Positions 28,627 to 37,537 of a stretch of DNA of 64,000 bases are shown piece after piece (the first letter of the stretch is position 1; every line of letters starts with the position of its first letter). Position numbers and translations under genes: made by a program. Origin of the DNA: Mannheimia sp. USDA-ARS-USMARC-1261 (GTDB taxonomy: Bacteria > Pseudomonadota > Gammaproteobacteria > Enterobacterales > Pasteurellaceae). The stretch is taken from positions 1 to 64,000 of the forward strand of contig NZ_CP006942.1 in NCBI RefSeq assembly GCF_000521605.1. Direction: 5' to 3'. Below the pieces are notes generated by a model that did not search any database, was not told the DNA's origin, and worked only from the letters and a program-made list of their open reading frames with translations.

Positions 28627-29946
28627 ATGAAAAAACAATCTACAAAAGCACTTTCTTCTCGAGCAGTGAGTGCAAATATTATTTTACAAGTTTTAGATCA
28701 AGGGAAATCGCTCTCAACCCTTATTCCTGAAGCTCAAAAACAGCTTGACCCAAAAGATTTCCCTTTGGTACAAGAAATTACTTTTGGGGTGTGCAGAGTG
28801 TTGCCTCGTTTAGAGTCGATCATCAAATTATTGGTAGAAAAACCCCTAAAAGGCAAAACCCGTTTAGTGCATTGCTTATTGCTGGTCGGGTTATATCAAT
28901 TGCTTTATATGCGAGTACCTGCCCACGCGGCGGTTGATGAAGTAGTTAATGCAACCAAATCGCTAAAATTAGATAGTTTCCGAGCTTTAACCAATGGTGT
29001 ACTTCGCCGTTTCTTGCGAGAGCAGGACGAAATTTTGGCAAAGGTGGATAAACATTGGCAAACGTTACACCCTGAATGGCTGGTGAACAAACTTAAAAAA
29101 GTCTATCCAAATTGGCGAGAAATTGTGGAGGCAAACAACCAACGTCCACCAATGTGGATTAGGGTCAATCAGCAACATATCAAAGCAAAAGACTATGCCG
29201 TATTACTTGGCGATGTAGTTGCAAAAAATTCAGCAAATCTGACCGCTTGTTCCCCTCATTGTGCCTTGCTATTAGATAAGCCGGTTAGCGTAAATCAACT
29301 ACACAATTTCGAGCAAGGTTGGGCAACGGTGCAAGACGCTCACGCACAATGGTCGGCAGAATTGCTGGGAGCAGAAAATGGTGAAACTATTTTAGATGCC
29401 TGTGCTGCTCCGGGCGGAAAAACCACTCATATTTTAGAAAAAGCACCGAATGCAAAAGTTATCGCATTAGATATTGAAGAAAGCCGTTTAAACCGAGTGC
29501 GAGAAAATTTAGTCAGACTTCAGCAAAGTGCAACCGTGATTTGTGGTGATGCATCTAAACCTGAAGAATGGTTGGACGATGATGTAATGTTCGACCGTAT
29601 TTTATTAGATGCCCCTTGTTCCGCAACAGGGGTTATTCGTCGCCACCCTGATATTAAATGGCTACGCCAAGAAAGCGACATTCCGGAGTTGGCACAATTA
29701 CAAGGTAATATTTTAAGAGCATTATGGGATAGACTGAAACCCAACGGTATTTTGCTTTATGCAACTTGTTCGGTATTACCTGAAGAAAATAGCGAACAAA
29801 TTCAACGATTTGTACAAGAAACGCCAAATGCAAAATTAGTGGAAATGGATTTTAACGGTGAAAAAGTATTGGAAAAGCAGTTTTTTCCACACCAAAATGG
29901 TGGCGATGGTTTCTTCTACGCAAAATTACAAAAAGTGGCAAATTAA
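28627..29946 (+). CDS. rsmB: 16S rRNA (cytosine-967-C5)-methyltransferase RsmB
   Basis: 439 residues from the ATG at 28627, chosen by similarity to other RsmB starts (MKKQ). N-terminal NusB-like domain (about 1-140), then a SAM methyltransferase: [43 protein letters not shown] and the catalytic cysteine in [11 protein letters not shown]. No Shine-Dalgarno is visible because a terminator hairpin fills the upstream bases; GTG at 28597 and ATG at 28612 are alternative starts. The stop is directly followed by the trkA start. Confidence 0.93.
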   Translation: MKKQSTKALSSRAVSANIILQVLDQGKSLSTLIPEAQKQLDPKDFPLVQEITFGVCRVLPRLESIIKLLVEKPLKGKTRLVHCLLLVGLYQLLYMRVPAHAAVDEVVNATKSLKLDSFRALTNGVLRRFLREQDEILAKVDKHWQTLHPEWLVNKLKKVYPNWREIVEANNQRPPMWIRVNQQHIKAKDYAVLLGDVVAKNSANLTACSPHCALLLDKPVSVNQLHNFEQGWATVQDAHAQWSAELLGAENGETILDACAAPGGKTTHILEKAPNAKVIALDIEESRLNRVRENLVRLQQSATVICGDASKPEEWLDDDVMFDRILLDAPCSATGVIRRHPDIKWLRQESDIPELAQLQGNILRALWDRLKPNGILLYATCSVLPEENSEQIQRFVQETPNAKLVEMDFNGEKVLEKQFFPHQNGGDGFFYAKLQKVAN

Positions 29947-31323
29947 ATGAAAATTATCATTTTAGGTGCAGGACAAGCAGGCTCTACACTGGCAGAAAAT
30001 TTAGTGAGTGAAGATAACGATATTGTTTTAATCGACAACGATCCTGCACGCTTAGACAAGTTAAAAGATAAGCACGATTTACAAGTTATTCGTGGTGAAT
30101 TTGCCTCTCCTCGAACACTCCGAGATGCGGGAGCAAATGATGCAGATTTATTAGTTGCCGTTACCAGTAGCGATGAAGTAAATATGATTGCTTGCCAAAT
30201 TGCCTATACGCTATTTAATGTTCCGACCAAAATTGCTCGTATTCGTAATGCCGATTATGTGAGGGAAAGAGAGCGACTATTTAATAATGATGTGTTGCCA
30301 ATTGATCATATTATCGCTCCGGAAATTTTAGTAAAAGAAGATATTCTACGCCTGATTCACTATCCGGGAGCATTGCAAATTACCCAATTTGCCAATGAAT
30401 TAGTGAGCATTGTAAACGTAAAAGCCTATTATGGTGGACCGCTAGTGGGCTACCCGATTTCCGCATTGCGAGATCATCTCCCACACATTGAAGCTCGTAT
30501 TGTGGCGATTTTCCGACAAGATAAAGCAATTGTGCCACAAGGTTCAACTATTATTGAAGCAGGCGATGAAGTCTTTTTCATCTGTGCCACTCAACATATC
30601 CGAGCGGTAATGGGGGAACTACAACGCCTAGATAAGCCTCATAAACGCATTATGATTGTAGGTGGTGGGAGTATTGGTTCGTCTCTGGCACGAGATTTGG
30701 AAGATCAATATCGAGTTAAAATTATTGAACGCAATCCAAAACTAGCCGAAAAGTTAGCAGAGAAACTCTCCAACACACTTGTTTTAACTGGTGATGCTTC
30801 TGATGAAGAATTGCTGTTTGAAGAGCATATCGAAAATATCGACTTATTCCTTGCGGTAACGAGCGATGACGAAGCCAATATTATGTCCGCACTACTGGCA
30901 AAACGGCTAGGTGCAAAAAAAGTGATTATTTTGGTGCAGCGTTCGGCTTATCTACACCTTATTCAAGGTGGTACTATTGATATTGCAATCTCTCCACAAC
31001 AAGCTACTATTTCAGCGTTAGCAAGTTATGTTAGAAAAGGCGACATTTTACAAGTTTCCTCGTTAAAATTAGGTGTTGCCGGTGCGGTAGAAATCATCGC
31101 TCACGGCGATGAAAGCTCTTCAAAAGTGGTTGGTAGACAAATCCGAGAAATAAAATTGCCACAAGGTGCAATTGTGGGTGCGGTGGTACGAGGCGAGGAA
31201 GTTATTATTGCTCACAAATCCACCGTCATTCACGAAAACGACCGAGTGATTATTTTTGTAAACGACAAAAAACAGATTGATGAAATTGAAAAACTGTTCC
31301 AAATTGGGGTGTTTTTCTTATAA
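29947..31323 (+). CDS. trkA: Trk potassium uptake system NAD-binding protein TrkA
   Basis: 458 residues. Two RCK units, each a Rossmann fold ([17 protein letters not shown] at the N-terminus and [17 protein letters not shown] near 235) followed by a TrkA-C ligand domain. Peripheral inner membrane protein gating TrkH/TrkG potassium channels. It starts at the base after the rsmB stop, as in many gammaproteobacteria, so the two are coupled. Confidence 0.97.
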   Translation: MKIIILGAGQAGSTLAENLVSEDNDIVLIDNDPARLDKLKDKHDLQVIRGEFASPRTLRDAGANDADLLVAVTSSDEVNMIACQIAYTLFNVPTKIARIRNADYVRERERLFNNDVLPIDHIIAPEILVKEDILRLIHYPGALQITQFANELVSIVNVKAYYGGPLVGYPISALRDHLPHIEARIVAIFRQDKAIVPQGSTIIEAGDEVFFICATQHIRAVMGELQRLDKPHKRIMIVGGGSIGSSLARDLEDQYRVKIIERNPKLAEKLAEKLSNTLVLTGDASDEELLFEEHIENIDLFLAVTSDDEANIMSALLAKRLGAKKVIILVQRSAYLHLIQGGTIDIAISPQQATISALASYVRKGDILQVSSLKLGVAGAVEIIAHGDESSSKVVGRQIREIKLPQGAIVGAVVRGEEVIIAHKSTVIHENDRVIIFVNDKKQIDEIEKLFQIGVFFL

Positions 31324-31326
31324 AAG

Positions 31327-31359
31327 AAAGAGCATTGTTTTAAAGCAATGCTCTTTTTT
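31327..31359 (+). terminator. Terminator of rsmB-trkA
   Basis: AAAGAGCATTG / CAATGCTCTTT 11-bp stem with a TTTTAAAG loop and a following T-run, 4 bp after the trkA stop. Confidence 0.88.
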
Positions 31360-31399
31360 GTTTGTAAATTTTTAAGCAAATATGACCGCTTGTAGTTGA

Positions 31400-32050
31400 T
31401 TAACGGAAAGGTTGATCTAACGGCACTTCTGCATCAGGTTCACGTGTAATGCGGTTACGCAAATCACGGCGGATAACCTCAATGGTCCAGAACCAGAAAA
31501 TATGACCTACTAATTCTGAAATGTGTTCGTATAAAGGCCATTCAGCAACAGGTGGTGTTAATCCTAAAGCAGGGAATGTGATGTAGTGAACACAGATGTT
31601 TGCAATAATACCTGCACCAATACCTTGCCAGAATTTAATTTTTGGGAAAATTTCCGCAACGATACAGTAACCAATCGCAAATACTAAAGAGAAGATCATA
31701 TGGGTTACACCGATTGAGTTGAATGGGTGATCTGCAAAGGTAAAGGCAACGGTGTTGTAAGGGTCGATGCCGATATAATCACGCAAGAACACCGCCGGTG
31801 GGTTTAAAAACGCACGTGAACACTCTTGTAATGCAATTGTTTTGGCGGCAACTTGATCTGCTGCGGCATTCATTGCATCTAAAACAGGTTGTGGACAAGC
31901 TGCGGTGAATAAATCAATCGGGCTACGTGGTGGGAATGGATGCTCTGCTCCCCATTTTACAAATGCTGAGATAATACCTGCAATAATACCGATAAATACA
32001 GCTAAACCATAACGGCGACGGTTTGGGTTTGTTTGTTGGAAAATACTCAT
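31400..32050 (-). CDS. yagU: YagU family inner membrane protein (DUF1440)
   Basis: 216 residues. The start [18 protein letters not shown], the [15 protein letters not shown] segment and the end [17 protein letters not shown] match E. coli YagU almost word for word; that protein has been linked to acid resistance. Several transmembrane helices are visible (about 15-35, 120-140, 150-175). Compared with E. coli there are some extra residues around 60-80. A single gene; a divergent or upstream partner is not evident. Confidence 0.87.
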   Translation of the reverse strand: MSIFQQTNPNRRRYGLAVFIGIIAGIISAFVKWGAEHPFPPRSPIDLFTAACPQPVLDAMNAAADQVAAKTIALQECSRAFLNPPAVFLRDYIGIDPYNTVAFTFADHPFNSIGVTHMIFSLVFAIGYCIVAEIFPKIKFWQGIGAGIIANICVHYITFPALGLTPPVAEWPLYEHISELVGHIFWFWTIEVIRRDLRNRITREPDAEVPLDQPFR

Positions 32051-32250
32051 AATGAAATCCTAATTTGAAAGAATTATTGTGTTACTCCATTTTATGAAAC
32101 GTTATTTCACAATGGCAAGAGCATTTTGCACCTAATTAATTCAAATAGCAAATTAAATAATCAAGATGAGGTAATCATAAATAATTATTTAACTATTGAA
32201 TAACATTTCATTCTTATTGTTTTCAATTTGGATACAAAATTGATTAAAAA

Positions 32251-32278
32251 TAACCCCGCTCAAAAATGAGTGGGGTTT
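32251..32278 (-). terminator. Terminator of aldA
   Basis: AACCCC-G-CTC / GAG-T-GGGGTT stem with an AAAAAT loop; on the minus strand it is followed by ATTTTTAAT. It lies about 20 bp after the aldA stop. The rest of 32051-32297 shows nothing I can assign. Confidence 0.82.
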
Positions 32279-32297
32279 TGAATTTTTATCTTAAAAA

Positions 32298-33743
32298 TTA
32301 GACTTTATCATCAAACTGTAAGTAAACGACTTGGGTTTGCAGATACTCTTCTAAACCGTGTTTACCATCTGCACCGCCAATGCCCGATTTACGCCAGCCT
32401 GCGTGGTAGCCTTGCATTGCTTCAAAGTTTTCACGGTTTACATAGGTTTCACCGAATTTCAGGCGAGAGATCACTTTCATCGCTTTATTGATATTTTGCG
32501 TATAAACCGAAGAGGTTAAGCCGTATTCACAGTCGTTGGCGAGTTTGATTGCCTCATCAATGGTTTCAAAAGTGGCAACAGGAATGACCGGGCCGAAGAT
32601 TTCGTGCCTCATAATATCCATCGTGTTGTCCACATTATCGATGATAGTCGGTTCAAAATAGTAACCAGTACCTTCCACCGCTTTACCACCCAGCACTAAG
32701 TTACCACCTTGATGGATGGCGTGGCTCACCATTTCTTGTACTTTGTGCAAGCCTTTTTCATTCACCATCGGTCCCATATCAATATCATCACGTTCTAATG
32801 GGTTGCCATATTTGACCGCTTGCATTTTCTCCACTAATTTTTGGATGAATTGCTCTTTGATGGATTTGTGAACATAAATACGTTCTGCACAGTTACACAC
32901 CTGCCCTGAGTTGATCACACGAGAGTTTACTACTGCCGTTGCTGCGAGTTCTAAATCAGCATCATCTAAGACAATTGCAGGGGCTTTACCACCTAATTCT
33001 AAATTCACTTTGATGATATTTTTGCTTGCGGCTTCCATCACTTTTTGTCCGGCGAATTGGCTACCGGTAAATGACACCATGCCCACTTTTTCATTGCCAG
33101 AAAGCTCTGGGCCAACTTCGTTGCCGTAGCCAGTGACGACATTAAATACGCCTTTCGGTAAGCCGATTTGATGCACGATTTCAGAGAATAAAATCGCATT
33201 GTTTGGTGCATCTTCACTTGGTTTAATCACGATAGTGTTACCTGTTACCAATGCAGGAGCAGCTTTACGCGCAATAAGGAAGAACGGGAAGTTCCACGGC
33301 AGAATACCGGTGGTCACACCAATCGCTTTTTTGTAGAGGAAAATATGTTCGTTCGGGCGGTCACTTTGGATAATTTCGCCTTCATAACGGCGAGCCCACT
33401 CTGCCATATAATCTAAATAGTCGGCCGTGAAATGCACTTCAATAGTGGCGAGAGAAAGGGTTTTCCCCATCTCTTCGGAAATGGTGCGAGCGATTTCATC
33501 GGCGCGCTCACGAATGCCTACCGCAATTTTGCGCAGATATTGCCCACGTTGTACAGCCGGTAAACGTTCCCACGCTTCTTGTGCGGCTTCGGCTGCATCA
33601 ATGGCAATTTTAGCGTCTTCTTCACCACCGCGTGGTACTTCGGAAATTGCTTGTTCGGTTGCTGGGTTGTAAACCGCTAATGTGCGTCCGTCTAATGCTG
33701 GGACGAATTCACCGTTAATGTACATTTGATACTGTTTTACCAT
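32298..33743 (-). CDS. aldA: Lactaldehyde dehydrogenase AldA
   Basis: 481 residues from the second of two adjacent ATGs (33743; the first, 33746, is only 3 bp from GGAG). NAD-dependent aldehyde dehydrogenase: ILPWNFPFFLIARK, SFTGSQFAGQ, active-site Glu in NLELGGKAP and Cys in NSGQVCNCAERIYV. MAEWARRYEGEIIQSDRP matches E. coli AldA. It oxidises L-lactaldehyde, the product of the fucose pathway, to lactate. Own CRP site upstream and own terminator, so it can be expressed apart from the fuc genes. Confidence 0.93.
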   Translation of the reverse strand: MVKQYQMYINGEFVPALDGRTLAVYNPATEQAISEVPRGGEEDAKIAIDAAEAAQEAWERLPAVQRGQYLRKIAVGIRERADEIARTISEEMGKTLSLATIEVHFTADYLDYMAEWARRYEGEIIQSDRPNEHIFLYKKAIGVTTGILPWNFPFFLIARKAAPALVTGNTIVIKPSEDAPNNAILFSEIVHQIGLPKGVFNVVTGYGNEVGPELSGNEKVGMVSFTGSQFAGQKVMEAASKNIIKVNLELGGKAPAIVLDDADLELAATAVVNSRVINSGQVCNCAERIYVHKSIKEQFIQKLVEKMQAVKYGNPLERDDIDMGPMVNEKGLHKVQEMVSHAIHQGGNLVLGGKAVEGTGYYFEPTIIDNVDNTMDIMRHEIFGPVIPVATFETIDEAIKLANDCEYGLTSSVYTQNINKAMKVISRLKFGETYVNRENFEAMQGYHAGWRKSGIGGADGKHGLEEYLQTQVVYLQFDDKV

Positions 33744-33849
33744 CATTTGCTCCTTTTATATCCGCTATGGAAAATTCATACTTATCATTTGCTAATTGGT
33801 CAAGTTTTGCAAATGAATTGTTGTTTTTATGTTAAGCTTGATAAATAAA

Positions 33850-33865
33850 TGTGAATAAGATCACA
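33850..33865. promoter_or_regulatory. CRP binding site upstream of aldA
   Basis: TGTGA-N6-TCACA inside a longer perfect palindrome with 12-nt arms (AAATAAATGTGA / TCACATTTATTT). Centre is about 114 bp upstream of the aldA start, within the 222-bp gap after fucO. Confidence 0.85.
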
Positions 33866-33889
33866 TTTATTTCTGATTAAAAACCAATA

Positions 33890-33934
33890 AAAATGCCCGA
33901 TTTTTCCATAAAATTGAAAAAATCGGGCATTTTT
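33890..33934 (-). terminator. Terminator after fucO
   Basis: AAATGCCCGATTTTT / AAAAATCGGGCATTT 15-bp stem around a short loop, T-run on the minus strand. A hairpin with the same GCCCGATT core ends fucR (43743) and, in part, the TonB receptor gene (46947). Confidence 0.85.
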
Positions 33935-33965
33935 ATAAACTAGATTTTGTTTGCTGTGTAGAAAA

Positions 33966-35117
33966 TTAGAATGCAATTTTATACACTTCTAACAATTCTT
34001 CAGGGGTGCAATCACGAGGGTTACCACCGGTGCAGACATCATTGAAAGCATCTACCGATAGTGCCGGTAAGTCTTCTTCTTTCACGCCAATTTGGTGAAG
34101 TTTTGGTGGAATCCCCACATCTTGTGAAAGTTGTTGAACCGCTTTGATCGCAGCATTACGATATTCTTCTTGGCTCATTTCATCAACACCTTTGACGCCC
34201 ATTGCTCGGGCAATTTCACGGTATTTTTCGCCGGTGTAGTTTTTGTTAAATTCCATTACATACGGTAATAGCACCGCATTCGCAATACCGTGTGGGGTGT
34301 CGTAGTAAGCTGAAAGTGGGTGTGCCATACTATGCACTACGCCTAAGCCCACATTTGAGAACCCCATACCTGCCACATATTGACCGAGAGCCATTCCTTC
34401 AATATCTTTTGGATTTTTCTCTACCGCACCGCGTAGTGAACGGCTGATAAGTTCAATCGCTTTTAAGTGTAGGGCGTCCGTTAATTCCCAAGCGGCTTTG
34501 GTGATATAGCCTTCGATGGCGTGGGTAAGTGCATCCATACCGGTTGCTGCTGCAAGGCTTTTCGGCATTGATTCCATCATATCCGGATCGACTAATGCCA
34601 CTGCCGGCACGTCGTGTACGTCCACACACACGAATTTACGTTTTTTCTCTTCATCTGTGATTACATAGTTGATGGTAACTTCTGCGGCAGTCCCTGCTGT
34701 GGTTGGTACAGCGATAATCGGTACACATTTTTGGTGGGTTGGGGCAACGCCTTCAAGTGAAAGCACATCGCTAAATTCAGGGTTATTAATGATGATACCA
34801 ATCGCTTTCGCACTATCAATTGGTGAGCCACCACCGATAGCGATTAAATAGTCTGCACCGGAGGCTTTAAATTTTTCTACGCCGGCTTTGATCACATCAA
34901 CTGCTGGGTTGGCTTTCACTTCATCAAAAATTTCATAAGGGAGACCAGCTGCATCAAGTAAAGAGGTCACTTTCTGTGCCACATTGAACTTGATAAGGTC
35001 TTTATCTGTCACCACAAGAGCTTTCTTGAAACTACGGCTTGTCACTTCGTGAACAATATGTTGGATAGCACCTTTACCGTGATAGCTGGTTTCGTTAAGG
35101 ATCAGACGATTTGACAT
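33966..35117 (-). CDS. fucO: Lactaldehyde reductase FucO (iron-dependent alcohol dehydrogenase)
   Basis: 383 residues, the usual length. Group III alcohol dehydrogenase: GGGSPIDSAKAIGI (NAD loop), PTTAGTAAEVTINYVI, and metal-binding histidines in MDALTHAIEGYI and GVVHSMAHPLSAYYDTPHG. It reduces L-lactaldehyde to 1,2-propanediol. AAGGA precedes the ATG. Separated from the upstream EIIB gene by 142 bp that hold an inverted USS pair. Confidence 0.94.
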   Translation of the reverse strand: MSNRLILNETSYHGKGAIQHIVHEVTSRSFKKALVVTDKDLIKFNVAQKVTSLLDAAGLPYEIFDEVKANPAVDVIKAGVEKFKASGADYLIAIGGGSPIDSAKAIGIIINNPEFSDVLSLEGVAPTHQKCVPIIAVPTTAGTAAEVTINYVITDEEKKRKFVCVDVHDVPAVALVDPDMMESMPKSLAAATGMDALTHAIEGYITKAAWELTDALHLKAIELISRSLRGAVEKNPKDIEGMALGQYVAGMGFSNVGLGVVHSMAHPLSAYYDTPHGIANAVLLPYVMEFNKNYTGEKYREIARAMGVKGVDEMSQEEYRNAAIKAVQQLSQDVGIPPKLHQIGVKEEDLPALSVDAFNDVCTGGNPRDCTPEELLEVYKIAF

Positions 35118-35157
35118 AATATTTTCCTTCTTAAAAGTTAAACAATTCGGTTAACTT

Positions 35158-35217
35158 GCAAGCGGTAAAATTATGGCGATTTTTTGCAAATTTTTATAAA
35201 AATTTCACCGCTTGTAA
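35158..35217. repeat. Inverted USS pair inside the fuc operon (before fucO)
   Basis: GCAAGCGGTAAAATT (about 35159) and AATTTCACCGCTTGT (ending about 35216) form an imperfect stem around TTTTTTGCAAATTTTTA. Possible partial terminator or attenuator between the EIIB gene and fucO. Confidence 0.55.
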
Positions 35218-35259
35218 TAATAAATTCGGCTGATAATGCATTAGGAATAGCAGTTAAAA

Positions 35260-35511
35260 CTAAATATTTAAAATACGTTTTATTTCATCACGATAGTGTT
35301 CTGCTTCACTACCAAAGATGGATTGAATCACGGAGCCTGAAGTAACTACACCTAAAGCACCCACCGATTTGATTTTATCCCATTCAACAATTTGGGTATT
35401 TTTGACTTCAACACGCAAGCGAGTGATACAGGAGTAAACATCAACAATATTTTCTTTGCCACCAAGGGCTGCAATCACAACAAGAGCTTTATCGGTAAGA
35501 GAGTTTGACAT
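35260..35511 (-). CDS. Orphan PTS EIIB domain protein (glucose family)
   Basis: 83 residues from the ATG at 35511 (AAGGAAAA upstream); an earlier in-frame ATG would overlap the binding-protein gene. It matches the EIIB domain of the glucose/N-acetylglucosamine PTS family: VVIAALGGKENIVDVYSCITRLRVEV, with the phosphorylation cysteine at residue 28 and GALGVVTSGSVIQSIFG. No EIIC or EIIA is encoded nearby; instead it sits between an ABC sugar transporter and fucO. It could accept phosphate and regulate, rather than transport. Function not known. Confidence 0.8.
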   Translation of the reverse strand: MSNSLTDKALVVIAALGGKENIVDVYSCITRLRVEVKNTQIVEWDKIKSVGALGVVTSGSVIQSIFGSEAEHYRDEIKRILNI

Positions 35512-35566
35512 AGAGTTTTCCTTTTTGGTTAAAGGGTGGGTTGCCCCACCCTGTTTAACTTGGTGT

Positions 35567-36514
35567 TTAGTAAAGAACACCTTTCGCTTCTTCGCTATCA
35601 ATGTTTTCTTTCGTGACATACACCACCCCGGTATCGATCACTTTTTCAACTTTCTCGCCTTTAATCAATTTACCGATGGTATCTACACCTTTATAGCCCA
35701 TTTGGTAAGAAGATTGCACCACGATGCCGTCTAATGTGCCGTCTTTCACGAAGTTTTGTAGGTCTGAGTTACCGTCAAAGCCAACTGCTACGATTTTGCC
35801 TGCAAAACCTTTTTGTTTCACTGCACGTGCCATACCGACAGCGGTTGGTTCGTTTGCACCGAAGATTGCTGCGATATCCGGGTTAGAACCTAAAACGTCT
35901 TCAGTTTGGTTCAATGCTTTGGTCATATCAGAATCTGAGTAGTATGGGCCTACGATTTTGTAATCAGCTTTCGCTTTGATTTCATCAACAAAGCCACCGG
36001 TACGCTCAATCGCAGAGGCTGCACCTTGGGTGAAGCTCATTACTGCCACTTTGCCACCTTTCACTTTCGCTAATAATTTTTCAGCCGCTAATTTACCCGC
36101 CGCACGGTTATCGGTCGCTAGGAATGATTGGTAGTATTTGCCGTCACTGTTGATGCCTGAGTCAATTAATACCACTGGAATGCCGCTTTCATAAGCTTTT
36201 TTCACAGCCGGTACTAATGCAACCGGGTCAGATGCTGCAAGTACGATACCTGCTACACCACGGTTTACAGCGTTGTCCACCATATTTACTTGGGCGTCAA
36301 TCGCAGTTTCAGCTTCAGGACCTTGGAAAGTTACTTTGTATTGTCCACCAATATCTTTACCGGCAGTTTCTGCACCTTTACGTACGTTTTGCCAGAAAGT
36401 TGAGTTTGCTGATTTTACGATTACAGCGATTTCATCGGATTTTGCCCACGCTGAGCCTGCAAAAAGGGTTGATAAACCTAAGATAGTTGCAGTGAATAAT
36501 GCGGTTTTTTTCAT
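35567..36514 (-). CDS. Sugar ABC transporter periplasmic binding protein (RbsB family), probably for L-fucose
   Basis: 315 residues. Signal peptide about residues 1-24 (MKKTALFTATILGLSTLFAG...AWA). The periplasmic-binding fold has IAVIVKSANSTFWQNVRKGAE, GIVLAASDPVALVPAVKKA and IFGANEPTAVGMARAV, all typical of the ribose/galactose type. Third gene of an ATPase-permease-binding protein set lying inside the fucose operon, and no FucP permease is present, so L-fucose is the most likely ligand; that is inference. Confidence 0.88.
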   Translation of the reverse strand: MKKTALFTATILGLSTLFAGSAWAKSDEIAVIVKSANSTFWQNVRKGAETAGKDIGGQYKVTFQGPEAETAIDAQVNMVDNAVNRGVAGIVLAASDPVALVPAVKKAYESGIPVVLIDSGINSDGKYYQSFLATDNRAAGKLAAEKLLAKVKGGKVAVMSFTQGAASAIERTGGFVDEIKAKADYKIVGPYYSDSDMTKALNQTEDVLGSNPDIAAIFGANEPTAVGMARAVKQKGFAGKIVAVGFDGNSDLQNFVKDGTLDGIVVQSSYQMGYKGVDTIGKLIKGEKVEKVIDTGVVYVTKENIDSEEAKGVLY

Positions 36515-36538
36515 TTTAAATTCTCCTATGAGAGTTGA

Positions 36539-37537
36539 TTATTTTTTACCGGCTTTTTTAGATTGACGTAGTTGGTCAAGAGAAACCGCTACGATAATCA
36601 CAAGCCCGATGACAATCATTTGAACAAATGAAGAGACGCCATTCATATTCAAACCATTACGGAGTACACCGATAATGAATGACCCAATCAGTGTGCCAGG
36701 GATTGTACCGATACCACCTGAAAGTGATGTACCCCCAACAACAGCACTGGCGATAGCATCTAGCTCGTAAGATACACCACCGTTTGGCTGTGCAGTTACT
36801 AAGCGAGAGGCTAGAATTACACCTGTTAAACCAGAGAGTAAGCCACTGGCGGTATAGGCATAAAGTTTTACGATATTGGTTTTGATACCGGATAAGCGAG
36901 CCGCTTCTTCGTTAGAACCAATTGCGTATAAGTAACGTCCAACTTTCAATTTAGCTAAAGCGAAAGTGAACAAGATGGTGATAAAGATCATAATGATTAC
37001 AGGATATGGAATACCGGCAAACACCACTTTTGGTAAGCCGTTAGCCCCTTCTTCAACAATTTTAAATAACGCACCGTTACCTAAGTTAGCAAAGGATTCC
37101 GGCATACCTGAAACAGGGGCAGCGTTAGTAACATAGAGTGCTAAACCACGAGCCACCATCATCATACCAAGTGTTGCGATAAACGGTGGGAGTTGCATAC
37201 GGGTAACTAATACACCGTTGATTAAACCGCAGATACCGCCTACGATAATCCCGAAAATCATACCAAGTGGAACCGGCACGCCTGCGTTTACAATCATTGC
37301 TGCTGCGACGCCGGAAAGTGCTACAACTGAACCGGTACTTAAGTCAATCCCGCCGGTTAAGATTACGCAGGTTGCCCCGATACCGATTAAGGCGATGGTA
37401 GAGGTTTGTAAACCTACCGTCATAATGTTGTTAGAGGTAAAGAAGTATTCATTGGTTACGCTGAAGAAGATGATTAACAGAACTAAACCTGCTAATGCTG
37501 CCATTTTGCGTAACATTTCTTTTTGTTTTTCACTCAT
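36539..37537 (-). CDS. Sugar ABC transporter permease (RbsC family)
   Basis: 332 residues with about eight to ten hydrophobic helices. Family signatures: GGIDLSTGSVVALSGVAAA near 60, GMMMVARGLALYVT, and the EAA-like GSNEEAARLSGIKTN loop that contacts the ATPase, then GGTSLSGGIGTIPGTLIGS. Its start overlaps the ATPase stop by 4 bp, so the two are coupled. Confidence 0.92.
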   Translation of the reverse strand: MSEKQKEMLRKMAALAGLVLLIIFFSVTNEYFFTSNNIMTVGLQTSTIALIGIGATCVILTGGIDLSTGSVVALSGVAAAMIVNAGVPVPLGMIFGIIVGGICGLINGVLVTRMQLPPFIATLGMMMVARGLALYVTNAAPVSGMPESFANLGNGALFKIVEEGANGLPKVVFAGIPYPVIIMIFITILFTFALAKLKVGRYLYAIGSNEEAARLSGIKTNIVKLYAYTASGLLSGLTGVILASRLVTAQPNGGVSYELDAIASAVVGGTSLSGGIGTIPGTLIGSFIIGVLRNGLNMNGVSSFVQMIVIGLVIIVAVSLDQLRQSKKAGKK

